Below are positions 51,001-61,719 of a DNA stretch of 64,000 nt, one piece after another. Origin of the DNA: Arenicola marina. Its lineage: Eukaryota; Annelida; Polychaeta; Arenicolidae. The notes under the pieces were generated by a model. The model was not told where the DNA came from, did no database searches, and saw only the letters and a list, made by a program, of their open reading frames with translations. The stretch's first letter is position 1. Each line of letters begins with the position of its first letter. The stretch lies in NCBI GenBank assembly GCA_964019135.1, contig OZ025263.1, positions 37,178,133 through 37,242,132 of the forward strand. The letters run 5' to 3'. The position numbers and the translations under genes were made by a program.

Positions 51001-54000
51001 GTGCCACTGTGACCCCGTGACGACCGATACCCTGTGTGGTTGACGCGGTGTGCCACTGACACCCCGTGACGACCGATGCCTTGTGTGGTTGACGCGGTGT
51101 GCCACTGTGACCCCGTGACGACCGATGCCCTGTGTGGTTGACGCGGTGTGCCACTGTGACCCCGTGACGACCGATGCCCTGTGTGGTTGATGCGGTGTGC
51201 CACTGTGACCCCGTGACGACCGATGCCCTGTGTGGTTGACGCCGTGTGCCACTGTGACCCCGTGACGACCGATACCCTGTGTGGTTGACGCGGTGTGCCA
51301 CTGACACCCCGTGACGACCGATACCCTGTGTGGTTGACGCCGTGTGCCACTGTGACCCCGTGACGACCGATGCCCTGTGTGGTTGACGCGGTGTGCCACT
51401 GTGACCCCGTGACGACCGATGCCCTGTGTGGTTGACGCCGTGTGCCACTGTGACCCCGTGACGACCGATGCCCTGTGTGGTTGACGCGGCGTGCCACTGT
51501 GACCCCGTGACGACCGATGCCCTGTGTGGTTGACGCGGTGTGCCACTGTGACCCCGTGACGACCGATGCCCTGTGTGGTTGACGCCGTGTGCCACTGTGA
51601 CCCCGTGACGACCGATGCCCTGTGTGGTTGACGCCGTGTGCCACTGTGACCCCGTGACGACCGATGCCCTGTGTGGTTGACGCGGCGTGCCACTGTGACC
51701 CCGTGACGACCGATGCCCTGTGTGGTTGACGCCGTGTGCCACTGTGACCCCGTGACGACCGATGCCCTGTGTGGTTGATGTGGTGTGCCGCTGTGACCCC
51801 GTGACGACCGATGCCCTGTGTGGTTGACGCCGTGTGCCACTGTGACCCCGTGACGACCGATGCCCTGTGTGGTTGACGCCGTGTGCCACTGTGACCCCGT
51901 GACGGCCGATGCCCTGTGTGGTGGACGCCGTGTGCCACTGTGACCCCGTGACGACCGATGCCCCTGGTGGTTGACGCGGTGTGCCACTGTGACCCCGTGA
52001 CGACCGATGCCCTGTGTGGTTGACGCGGCGTGCCACTGTGACCCCGTGACGACCGATACCCTGTGTGGTTGACGCCGTGTGCCACTGTGACCCCGTGACG
52101 ACCGATACCCTGTGTGGTTGACGCGGCGTGCCACTGTGACCCCGTGACGACCGATGCCCTGTGTGGTTGACGCCGTGTGCCACTGTGACCCCGTGGCGAC
52201 CGATGCCCTGTGTGGTTGACGCCGTGTGCCACTGTGACCCCGTGACGACCGATACCCTGTGTGGTTGACGCCGTGTGCCACTGTGACCCCGTGACGACCG
52301 ATGCCCTGTGTGGTTGACGCGGCGTGCCACTGACACCCCGTGACGACCGATGCCCTGTGTGATTGACGCCGTGTGCCACTGTGACCCCGTGACGACCGAT
52401 ACCCTGTGTGGTTGACGCCGTGTGCCACTGTGACCCCGTGACGACCGATACCCTGTGTGGTTGACGCGGCGTGCCACTGTGACCCCGTGACGACCGATGC
52501 CCTGTGTGGTTGACGCCGTGTGCCACTGTGACCCCGTGACGACCGATGCCCTGTGTGGTTGACGCCGTGTGCCACTGTGACCCCGTGACGACCGATACCC
52601 TGTGTGGTTGACGCCGTGTGCCACTGTGACTCCGTGACGACCGATACCCTGTGTGGTTGACGCCGTGTGCCACTGTGACCCCGTGACCACCGATACCCTG
52701 TGTGGTTGACGCGGTGTGCCACTGACACCCCGTGACGACCGATGCCTTGTGTGGTTGACGCGGTGTGCCACTGTGACCCCGTGACGACCGATGCCCTGTG
52801 TGGTTGACGCCGTGTGCCACTGTGACCCCGTGACGACCGATGCCCTGTGTGGTTGACGCCGTGTGCCACTGTGACCCCGTGACGACCGATACCCTGTGTG
52901 GTTGACGCGGTGTGCCACTGACACCCCGTGACGACCGATACCCTGTGTGGTTGACGCCGTGTGCCACTGTGACCCCGTGACGACCGATACCCTGTGTGGT
53001 TGACGCCGTGTGCCACTGTGACCCCGTGACGACCGATGCCCTGTGTGGTTGACGCGGTGTGCCCCTGACACCCCGTGACGACCGATACCCTGTGTGGTTG
53101 ACGCCGTGTGCCACTGTGACCCCGTGACGACCGATACCCTGTGTGGTTGACGCGGTGTGCCACTGACACCCCGTGACGACCGATGCCTTGTGTGGTTGAC
53201 GCGGTGTGCCACTGTGACCCCGTGACGACCGATGCCCTGTGTGGTTGACGCGGTGTGCCACTGTGACCCCGTGACGACCGATGCCCTGTGTGGTTGATGC
53301 GGTGTGCCACTGTGACCCCGTGACGACCGATGCCCTGTGTGGTTGACGCCGTGTGCCACTGTGACCCCGTGACGACCGATACCCTGTGTGGTTGACGCGG
53401 TGTGCCACTGACACCCCGTGACGACCGATACCCTGTGTGGTTGACGCCGTGTGCCACTGTGACCCCGTGACGACCGATGCCCTGTGTGGTTGACGCGGTG
53501 TGCCACTGTGACCCCGTGACGACCGATGCCCTGTGTGGTTGACGCCGTGTGCCACTGTGACCCCGTGACGACCGATGCCCTGTGTGGTTGACGCGGCGTG
53601 CCACTGTGACCCCGTGACGACCGATGCCCTGTGTGGTTGACGCGGTGTGCCACTGTGACCCCGTGACGACCGATGCCCTGTGTGGTTGACGCCGTGTGCC
53701 ACTGTGACCCCGTGACGACCGATGCCCTGTGTGGTTGACGCCGTGTGCCACTGTGACCCCGTGACGACCGATGCCCTGTGTGGTTGACGCGGCGTGCCAC
53801 TGTGACCCCGTGACGACCGATGCCCTGTGTGGTTGACGCCGTGTGCCACTGTGACCCCGTGACGACCGATGCCCTGTGTGGTTGATGTGGTGTGCCGCTG
53901 TGACCCCGTGACGACCGATGCCCTGTGTGGTTGACGCCGTGTGCCACTGTGACCCCGTGACGACCGATGCCCTGTGTGGTTGACGCCGTGTGCCACTGTG

Positions 54001-57000
54001 ACCCCGTGACGGCCGATGCCCTGTGTGGTGGACGCCGTGTGCCACTGTGACCCCGTGACGACCGATGCCCCTGGTGGTTGACGCGGTGTGCCACTGTGAC
54101 CCCGTGACGACCGATGCCCTGTGTGGTTGACGCGGCGTGCCACTGTGACCCCGTGACGACCGATACCCTGTGTGGTTGACGCCGTGTGCCACTGTGACCC
54201 CGTGACGACCGATACCCTGTGTGGTTGACGCGGCGTGCCACTGTGACCCCGTGACGACCGATGCCCTGTGTGGTTGACGCCGTGTGCCACTGTGACCCCG
54301 TGGCGACCGATGCCCTGTGTGGTTGACGCCGTGTGCCACTGTGACCCCGTGACGACCGATACCCTGTGTGGTTGACGCCGTGTGCCACTGTGACCCCGTG
54401 ACGACCGATGCCCTGTGTGGTTGACGCGGCGTGCCACTGACACCCCGTGACGACCGATGCCCTGTGTGATTGACGCCGTGTGCCACTGTGACCCCGTGAC
54501 GACCGATACCCTGTGTGGTTGACGCCGTGTGCCACTGTGACCCCGTGACGACCGATACCCTGTGTGGTTGACGCGGCGTGCCACTGTGACCCCGTGACGA
54601 CCGATGCCCTGTGTGGTTGACGCCGTGTGCCACTGTGACCCCGTGACGACCGATGCCCTGTGTGGTTGACGCCGTGTGCCACTGTGACCCCGTGACGACC
54701 GATACCCTGTGTGGTTGACGCCGTGTGCCACTGTGACTCCGTGACGACCGATACCCTGTGTGGTTGACGCCGTGTGCCACTGTGACCCCGTGACCACCGA
54801 TACCCTGTGTGGTTGACGCGGTGTGCCACTGACACCCCGTGACGACCGATGCCTTGTGTGGTTGACGCGGTGTGCCACTGTGACCCCGTGACGACCGATG
54901 CCCTGTGTGGTTGACGCCGTGTGCCACTGTGACCCCGTGACGACCGATGCCCTGTGTGGTTGACGCCGTGTGCCACTGTGACCCCGTGACGACCGATGCC
55001 CTGTGTGGTTGACGCGGTGTGCCCCTGACACCCCGTGACGACCGATACCCTGTGTGGTTGACGCCGTGTGCCACTGTGACCCCGTGACGACCGATACCCT
55101 GTGTGGTTGACGCCGTGTGCCACTGACACCCCGTGACGACCGATGCCTTGTGTGGTTGACGCCGTGTGCCACTGTGACCCCGTGACGACCGATGCCCTGT
55201 GTGGTTGACGCGGCGTGCCACTGTGACCCCGTGACGACCGATGCCCTGTGTGGTTGACGCGGTGTGCCACTGTGACCCCGTGACGACCGATGCCCTGTGT
55301 GGTTGACGCCGTGTGCCACTGTGACCCCGTGACGACCGATGCCCTGTGTGGTTGACGCCGTGTGCCACTGTGACCCCGTGACGACCGATGCCCTGTGTGG
55401 TTGACGCGGCGTGCCACTGTGACCCCGTGACGACCGATGCCCTGTGTGGTTGACGCCGTGTGCCACTGTGACCCCGTGACGACCGATGCCCTGTGTGGTT
55501 GATGTGGTGTGCCGCTGTGACCCCGTGACGACCGATGCCCTGTGTGGTTGACGCCGTGTGCCACTGTGACCCCGTGACGACCGATGCCCTGTGTGGTTGA
55601 CGCCGTGTGCCACTGTGACCCCGTGACGGCCGATGCCCTGTGTGGTGGACGCCGTGTGCCACTGTGACCCCGTGACGACCGATGCCCCTGGTGGTTGACG
55701 CGGTGTGCCACTGTGACCCCGTGACGACCGATGCCCTGTGTGGTTGACGCGGCGTGCCACTGTGACCCCGTGACGACCGATACCCTGTGTGGTTGACGCC
55801 GTGTGCCACTGTGACCCCGTGACGACCGATACCCTGTGTGGTTGACGCGGCGTGCCACTGTGACCCCGTGACGACCGATGCCCTGTGTGGTTGACGCCGT
55901 GTGCCACTGTGACCCCGTGGCGACCGATGCCCTGTGTGGTTGACGCCGTGTGCCACTGTGACCCCGTGACGACCGATACCCTGTGTGGTTGACGCCGTGT
56001 GCCACTGTGACCCCGTGACGACCGATGCCCTGTGTGGTTGACGCGGCGTGCCACTGACACCCCGTGACGACCGATGCCCTGTGTGATTGACGCCGTGTGC
56101 CACTGTGACCCCGTGACGACCGATACCCTGTGTGGTTGACGCCGTGTGCCACTGTGACCCCGTGACGACCGATACCCTGTGTGGTTGACGCGGCGTGCCA
56201 CTGTGACCCCGTGACGACCGATGCCCTGTGTGGTTGACGCCGTGTGCCACTGTGACCCCGTGACGACCGATGCCCTGTGTGGTTGACGCCGTGTGCCACT
56301 GTGACCCCGTGACGACCGATACCCTGTGTGGTTGACGCCGTGTGCCACTGTGACTCCGTGACGACCGATACCCTGTGTGGTTGACGCCGTGTGCCACTGT
56401 GACCCCGTGACCACCGATACCCTGTGTGGTTGACGCGGTGTGCCACTGACACCCCGTGACGACCGATGCCTTGTGTGGTTGACGCGGTGTGCCACTGTGA
56501 CCCCGTGACGACCGATGCCCTGTGTGGTTGACGCCGTGTGCCACTGTGACCCCGTGACGACCGATGCCCTGTGTGGTTGACGCCGTGTGCCACTGTGACC
56601 CCGTGACGACCGATGCCCTGTGTGGTTGACGCGGTGTGCCCCTGACACCCCGTGACGACCGATACCCTGTGTGGTTGACGCCGTGTGCCACTGTGACCCC
56701 GTGACGACCGATACCCTGTGTGGTTGACGCCGTGTGCCACTGACACCCCGTGACGACCGATGCCTTGTGTGGTTGACGCCGTGTGCCACTGTGACCCCGT
56801 GACGACCGATGCCCTGTGTGGTTGACGCGGTGTGCCACTGTGACCCCGTGACGACCGATGCCCTGTGTGGTTGATGCGGTGTGCCACTGTGACCCCGTGA
56901 CGACCGATGCCCTGTGTGGTTGACGCCGTGTGCCACTGTGACCCCGTGACGACCGATGCCCTGTGTGGTTGACGCGGTGTGCCACTGACACCCCGTGACG

Positions 57001-58920
57001 ACCGATACCCTGTGTGGTTGACGCGGTGTGCCACTGTGACCCCGTGACGACCGATGCCCTGTGTGGTTGACGCGGCGTGCCACTGTGACCCCGTGACGAC
57101 CGATGCCCTGTGTGGTTGACGCGGTGTGCCACTGTGACCCCGTGACGACCGATGCCCTGTGTGGTTGACGCCGTGTGCCACTGTGACCCCGTGACGACCG
57201 ATGCCCTGTGTGGTTGACGCCGTGTGCCACTGTGACCCCGTGACGACCGATGCCCTGTGTGGTTGACGCGGCGTGCCGCTGTGACCCCGTGACGACCGAT
57301 GCCTTGTGTGGTTGACGCCGTGTGCCACTGTGACCCCGTGACGACCGATGCCCTGTGTGGTTGACGCCGTGTGCCACTGTGACCCCGTGACGACCGATGC
57401 CCTGTGTGGTTGATGTGGTGTGCCGCTGTGACCCCGTGACGACCGATGCCCTGTGTGGTTGACGCCGTGTGCCACTGTGACCCCGTGACGACCGATGCCC
57501 TGAGGGTTGACGCCGTGTGCCACTGTGACCCCGTGACGGCCGATGCCCTGTGTGGTTGACGCCGTGTGCCACTGTGACCCCGTGACGACCGATGCCCCTG
57601 GTGGTTGACGCGGTGTGCCACTGTGACCCCGTGACGACCGATGCCCTGTGTGGTTGACGCGGCGTGCCACTGACACCCCGTGACGACCGATACCCTGTGT
57701 GGTTGACGCCGTGTGCCACTGTGACCCCGTGACGACCGATACCCTGTGTGGTTGACGCGGCGTGCCACTGTGACCCCGTGACGACCGATGCCCTGTGTGG
57801 TTGACGCCGTGTGCCACTGTGACCCCGTGGCGACCGATGCCCTGTGTGGTTGACGCCGTGTGCCACTGTGACCCCGTGACGACCGATACCCTGTGTGGTT
57901 GACGCCGTGTGCCACTGTGACCCCGTGACGACCGATGCCCTGTGTGGTTGACGCGGTGTGCCACTGTGACCCCGTGACGACCGATGCCCTGTGTGGTTGA
58001 CGCGGCGTGCCACTGTGACCCCGTGACGACCGATGCCTTGTGTGGTTGACGCGGCGTGCCACTGTGACCCCGTGACGACCGATACCCTGTGTGGTTGACG
58101 CCGTGTGCCACTGTGACCCCGTGACGACCGATACCCTGTGTGGTTGACGCGGCGTGCCACTGTGACCCCGTGACGACCGATGCCTTGTGTGGTTGACGCC
58201 GTGTGCCACTGTGACCCCGTGACGACCGATGCCCTGTGTGGTTGAAGCCGTGTGCCACTGTGACCCCGTGACGACCGATCCCCTGTGTGGTTGACGCGGC
58301 GTGCCACTGTGACCCCGTGACGACCGATGCCCTGTGTGGTTGACGTGGTGTGCCACTGTGACCCCGTGACGACCGATACCCTGTGTGGTTGACGCCGTGT
58401 GCCACTGTGACCCCGTGACGACCGATACCCTGTGTGGTTGACGCCGTGTGCCACTGACACCCCGTGACGACCGATGCCTTGTGTGGTTGACGCGGCGTGC
58501 CACTGTGACCCCGTGACGACCGATGTCCTGTATGGTTGACGCGGTGTGCCACTGTGACCCCGTGACGACCGATGCCTTGTGTGGTTGACGCGGTGTGCCA
58601 CTGTGACCCCGTGACGACCGATGCCCTGTGTGGTTGACGCGGTGTGCCACTGTGACCCCGTGACGACCGATGCCCTGTGTGGTTGACGCAATGTGCCACT
58701 GTGACCCCGTGACGACCGATGCCCTGTGTGGTTGACGCCGTGTGCCACTGTGACCCCGTGACGACCGGTGCCCTGTGTGGTTGACGCGGCGTGCCACTGT
58801 GACCCCGTGACGACCGATCCCCTGTGTGGTTGACGCGGTGTGCCACTGTGACCCCGTGACGACCGATGCCCTGTGTGGTTGACGCGGCGTGCCACTGTGA
58901 CCCCGTGACGACCGACGCCC
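36095..58920. repeat. 49-bp minisatellite (about 466 copies), intron
   Basis: The consensus is GTTGACGCCGTGTGCCACTG, TGACCCCGTGACGACC and GATGCCCTGTGTG. Units are almost all exactly 49 bp. Diallelic sites (GCCGTG/GCGGTG/GCGGCG, ACTGTGACC/ACTGACACC, GATGCC/GATACC, CACTG/CCCTG) shuffle along the array. It ends inside the 3' splice site of the next exon: the terminal GACGCCCTCTGGTTGCAG resembles GATGCCCTGTGTGGTTGACG of the unit. No minus-strand frame of the common unit contains a stop. Because 49 = 3x16+1, each frame cycles through all three phases, giving overlapping open frames of 7621, 4986 and 3914 codons. These are treated as artefacts. Confidence 0.97.
39281..43885. repeat. About 2.3-kb higher-order duplications in the 49-bp array
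   Basis: The rare variant GGTTAACGCGG places TTAACG at 39281, 41632 and 43886, spaced 2351 bp (48 units minus one base, explained by the shortened GACACCCGTG near 41505) and 2254 bp (46 units). The units after each marker share the same order of variants, including GTGTGCTTGACG near 41040 and 43290. The third copy starts at 43886 and diverges sooner. Confidence 0.8.
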
Positions 58921-58931
58921 TCTGGTTGCAG

Positions 58932-59119
58932 GGGACTTCGCGGTGCTGCTGAAAGCGGGGATGCGGCCCCGGGTCGCCCTGCTATACAACCTGCTTTCCT
59001 CGGCTCTCTGCTTCATGGGGTTCGTCGCCGGCATCCTCCTCGGCAACCTGCCCTCCGCCACTCAGTGGATCTTCTGCCTCACGGCCGGCATCTTTATTTA
59101 CATCTCGCTGGTCGACATG
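58932..59119 (+). CDS. SLC39A10-like: ZIP transporter exon: GDF motif, TM6 and TM7
   Basis: This 188-nt exon enters in phase 1 and leaves in phase 0. The acceptor GGTTGCAG ends at 58931 and the donor GACATG|GTAAGT is at 59119/59120. It encodes GDFAVLLKAGMRPRVALLYN, then the rest of TM6 (LLSSALCFMGFVAGILLG), a short loop and TM7 (WIFCLTAGIFIYISLVDM). GDFAVLLKAGM directly follows the HELPHEL of the previous exon, and the closing LVDM is typical before LPE in this family. The codons are GC-rich and open. The last nine bases are the start of the 53-bp array that follows. Confidence 0.95.
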
Positions 59120-59534
59120 GTAAGTCAGCCAGCGACATGCTGCCAGTGTACGTCAACCTATTGGTCGACATGGTAAGTCAGCCAGCGACGTGCTGCCAGT
59201 GTACGTCAACCTATTGGTCGACATGGTAAGTCAGCCAGCGACATGCTGCCAGTGTACGTCAACCTATTGGTCGACATGGTAAGTCAGCCAGCGACGTGCT
59301 GCCAGTGTACGTCAACCTATTGGTCGACATGGTAAGTCAGCCAGCGACGTGCTGCCAGTGTACGTCAACCTATTGGTCGACATGGTAAGTCAGCCAGCGA
59401 CATGCTGCCAGTGTACGTCAACCTATTGGTCGACATGGTAAGTCCGCCAGCGACGTGCTGCCAGCGTACGTAAACCTATTGGTCGACATGGTAAGTCAGT
59501 CAGCGACGTGCTGCCAGTGTACGTCAACCTATTG
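59111..59534 (+). repeat. 53-bp array of copied exon-end/5' splice sites (8 copies)
   Basis: Units start at 59111, 59164, 59217, 59270, 59323, 59376, 59429 and 59482. Each begins GTCGACATG|GTAAGTC; the first nine bases of the first unit are the final three codons (Val-Asp-Met) of the coding exon. All eight keep the donor core ATG|GTAAGT. Variation is slight (GACATGCTG/GACGTGCTG, AGTCAG/AGTCCG). A ninth start at 59535 (GTCGATAATAGG) breaks off. Reading on from the first donor meets TAA at about 59174. Confidence 0.96.
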
Positions 59535-59542
59535 GTCGATAA

Positions 59543-61041
59543 TAGGCATTGGTACACGAGGTAAGACAATGGTACACGAATTAAGACAATGGTACACGAG
59601 GTAAGGCAATGGTACACGAATTAAGACAATGGTACACGTGGTAAGACAATGGTACACGAGGTAAGGCAATGGTACACGAGGTAAGACAATGGTACACGAG
59701 GTAAAGCAATGGTACACGTGGTAAGACAATGGTACACGACGTAAGGCAATGGTACACGAGGTAAGGCAATGGTCCACGAGGTAAGACAATGGTACACGAG
59801 GTAAGGCAATGGTACACGATGTAAGGCAATGGTACACGTGGTAAGGCAATGGTACACGAGGTAAAGCAATGGTACACGTGGTAAGACAATGGTACACGAG
59901 GTAAGGCAATGGTACACGAGGTAAGGCAATGGTACACGAGGTAAGACAATGGTACACGAGGTAAGGCAATGGTACACTTGGTAAGACAATGGTACACGAC
60001 GTAAGGCAATGGTACACGAAGTAAGACAATGGTACTTGAGGTAAGGCAATGGTACACAAGGTAAGGCAATGGTACACGAGGTAAGGCAATGGTACACGAG
60101 GTAAGGCATTGGCACACAAGATAAGGCAATGGTACTTGAGGTAAGGCAATGGTTCACGAGGTAAGGCAATGGTACACGAGGTAACGCAATGGTACTCGAG
60201 GTAAGACAATTGTACACGAAGTAAGACAATGGTACATGAGGTAAGGCAATAGTACACGTGGTAAAATAATGGTACACGTTGTAAGGCAATGGTACACGAG
60301 GTAAGGCAATGGTACACGAGGTAAGACAATGGTACACGAAGTAAGACAATGGTACATGAGGTAAGGCAATGGTACACGAGGTAAGACAATGGTACACAAA
60401 GTAAGACAATGGTACATGAGGTAAGGCAATGGTACACGTGGTAAGGCAATGGTACACGAGGTAAGACAATGGTACACGAAGTAAGACAATGGTACATGAG
60501 GTAGGGCAATGGTACACGAGGTAAGACAATTGTACACGAAGTAAGACAATGGTACATGAGGTAAGGCAATAGTACACGTGGTAAAATAATGGTACACGTT
60601 GTAAGGCAATGGTACACGAGGTAAGGCAATGGTACACGAGGCAAGACAATGGTACACGAGGTAAGACAATGGTACACGACGTATGGCAATGGTACACGAG
60701 GTAAGACAATGGTACACGTGGTAAGACAATGATACACGAGGTAAGAGAATGGTACACGAGGTAAGGCAATGGTACACGTGGTAAGTCAATGGTACGCGAG
60801 GCAAGACAATGGTACACGAGGTAAGACAATGGTACACGACGTAAGGCAATGGTACACGAGGTAAGGCAATGGTACACGAGGTACCGCAATGGTACACGTG
60901 GTGGTAAAATAATGGTACACGACGTAAAGCAATGGTACACGAGGTAAGGCAATGGTACATGAGGGAAGGCAATGGTACACGAGGTAAGACAATAGTACAT
61001 GAGATAAGGCAATGGTACACGAGGTAAGGCAATAGTACTTG
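59543..61041 (+). repeat. 20-bp array with a donor-like core (about 75 copies), intron
   Basis: The unit is GTAAGGCAATGGTACACGAG with GTAAGACAAT as the commonest variant. Across each unit junction it reads CGAG|GTAAGR, close to the 5' splice-site consensus (seven of nine positions). Variants such as GTG|GTAAG, GAA|GTAAG and GAC|GTAAG are mixed in; one unit near 60900 has a 3-bp insertion. The minus-strand frames of up to 503 codons (periodic YHCLTSCTIVLPRVPL) are by-products of the period. Confidence 0.95.
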
Positions 61042-61366
61042 AAGCTTTTATTCCATATTTATGAAAAACCTGGTATTTACAGTTCTGGTAACATGCCGCC
61101 TTTCTTGTGCCTGTCTTGTATCTGCATCTCACTTTGTGTCACACTTTCGATATGAAAGTCAGTTACATAAAGCTGGAGGTCACACAGGTTAGCCTGTGTC
61201 TCCTTCCAAGATATATAAAGCACGCATTAAATTAAATGTACGCCATCAAAATCATATTGCCAGGGCAGGACAGAGCGTGCAAAGGCTCACATTAGTGGAA
61301 TTATGACCTTATTTATAATTGATATTTTTCATAATTTACATTGCCATATGTTCGTGTGGTGTTCAG
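61042..61366. other. Single-copy 3' end of last intron
   Basis: This AT-rich 325-bp segment leads to the acceptor GTGTGGTGTTCAG at 61354-61366. It contains TATATAAAG near 61211, an isolated match with no following gene. No repeat or other coding signal is seen. Confidence 0.6.
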
Positions 61367-61507
61367 TTGCCAGAAATCACCAGCGGTGAGGGCGACGCCA
61401 GATGGAGCCACCTCCTGTTGCACACCGTCGGCCTCAGCATGGGAGTGGCCATCATGCTAACCATCGCCATCTTCGAGGACGACATCTTGATCCAGCTTGG
61501 CGAGTGA
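61367..61507 (+). CDS. SLC39A10-like: ZIP transporter last exon: TM8 and C-terminus
   Basis: This is a 141-nt phase-0 exon ending in TGA at 61505-61507. It starts LPEITSGEGDARWSH, where LPE completes the LVDM|LPE join typical of the family, and continues into TM8 (LLLHTVGLSMGVAIMLTIAI). It closes with the acidic tail FEDDILIQLGE, comparable in position to the FExxI/YEDxI tails of other LIV-1 ZIPs. The last 27 bases, including the stop, are the first unit of a 25-bp tandem repeat that continues into the 3' UTR. This suggests the C-terminal residues lie on DNA prone to length change. Confidence 0.93.
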   Translation: MPEITSGEGDARWSHLLLHTVGLSMGVAIMLTIAIFEDDILIQLGE

Positions 61508-61719
61508 TATCTTGATCAAGTTCGGCGAGTGACATCTTGATCAAGTTCGGCGAGTGACATCTTGATCCAGTTCAGCCAGTGACATCTTGATCCAGTTCAG
61601 CCAGTGACATCTTGATCAAGTTCAGCGAGTGACATTTTGATCCAGTGATATGTTAATACACTTTGGAGAGTGATAGTTTATTACACTTTGGAATGGGATT
61701 TTAATACACTTTGGAGAGT
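61481..61719 (+). repeat. 25-bp repeat seeded by the stop-codon end of the last exon (about 10 copies)
   Basis: The first unit (61481-61505) is coding and encodes DDILIQLGE up to the T of the stop. Copies follow at 61506, 61531, 61556, 61581 and 61606 with GACATCTTGATCMAGTTC and SGCSAGT. After a shortened unit at 61631 come more diverged copies with ACACTTTGGAGAGT at 61647, 61672 and 61697. Divergence rises away from the exon. Confidence 0.9.

Larger units (their letters stand above)
3526..61507 (+). other. Gene model: 3' part of a LIV-1 ZIP zinc transporter, five exons
   Basis: Joining 3526-3631, 29649-29894, 35829-35909, 58932-59119 and 61367-61507 gives 762 nt, or 253 codons plus TGA, with every phase consistent. 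Order along this product: hydrophilic cytoplasmic loop (residues 1-92, with a short His cluster); TM4 with HNFTDG at 109-114; TM5 with HELPHELGD at 138-146; TM6 about 159-182; TM7 about 189-207; TM8 about 222-243; and a short acidic tail. In this family the TM4/TM5 His, Asn, Asp and Glu residues line a binuclear metal site that carries zinc into the cytosol across the plasma or an organelle membrane. [19 protein letters not shown] is, from memory, the sequence typical of ZIP6 and ZIP10. The signal peptide, ectodomain and TM1-TM3 are outside the window. Coding is about 1.3% of the 58-kb span; the rest is almost entirely tandem arrays. Confidence 0.85.

Noticed and set aside
36030..58895. A 7,621-codon minus-strand gene for a giant repetitive protein
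   Set aside because: The frame follows from a 49-bp unit with no minus-strand stop; the other two frames are equally open, there is no unique domain, and the array fills an intron of the plus-strand gene.
36095..58920. CRISPR array
   Set aside because: There are no repeat-spacer alternations; the whole 49-bp unit is repeated, the context is eukaryotic and there are no cas genes.
59529..61132. Minus-strand frames of 402 and 503 codons rich in Tyr, Cys and Leu (membrane-protein-like)
   Set aside because: They are the reverse of the 20-bp donor array; all frames show the same period and hydrophobicity comes from the unit composition.
61203..61225. TATATAAAG as a promoter of another gene
   Set aside because: It is a single short match in AT-rich intron sequence with no downstream coding start on either strand other than the known last exon.
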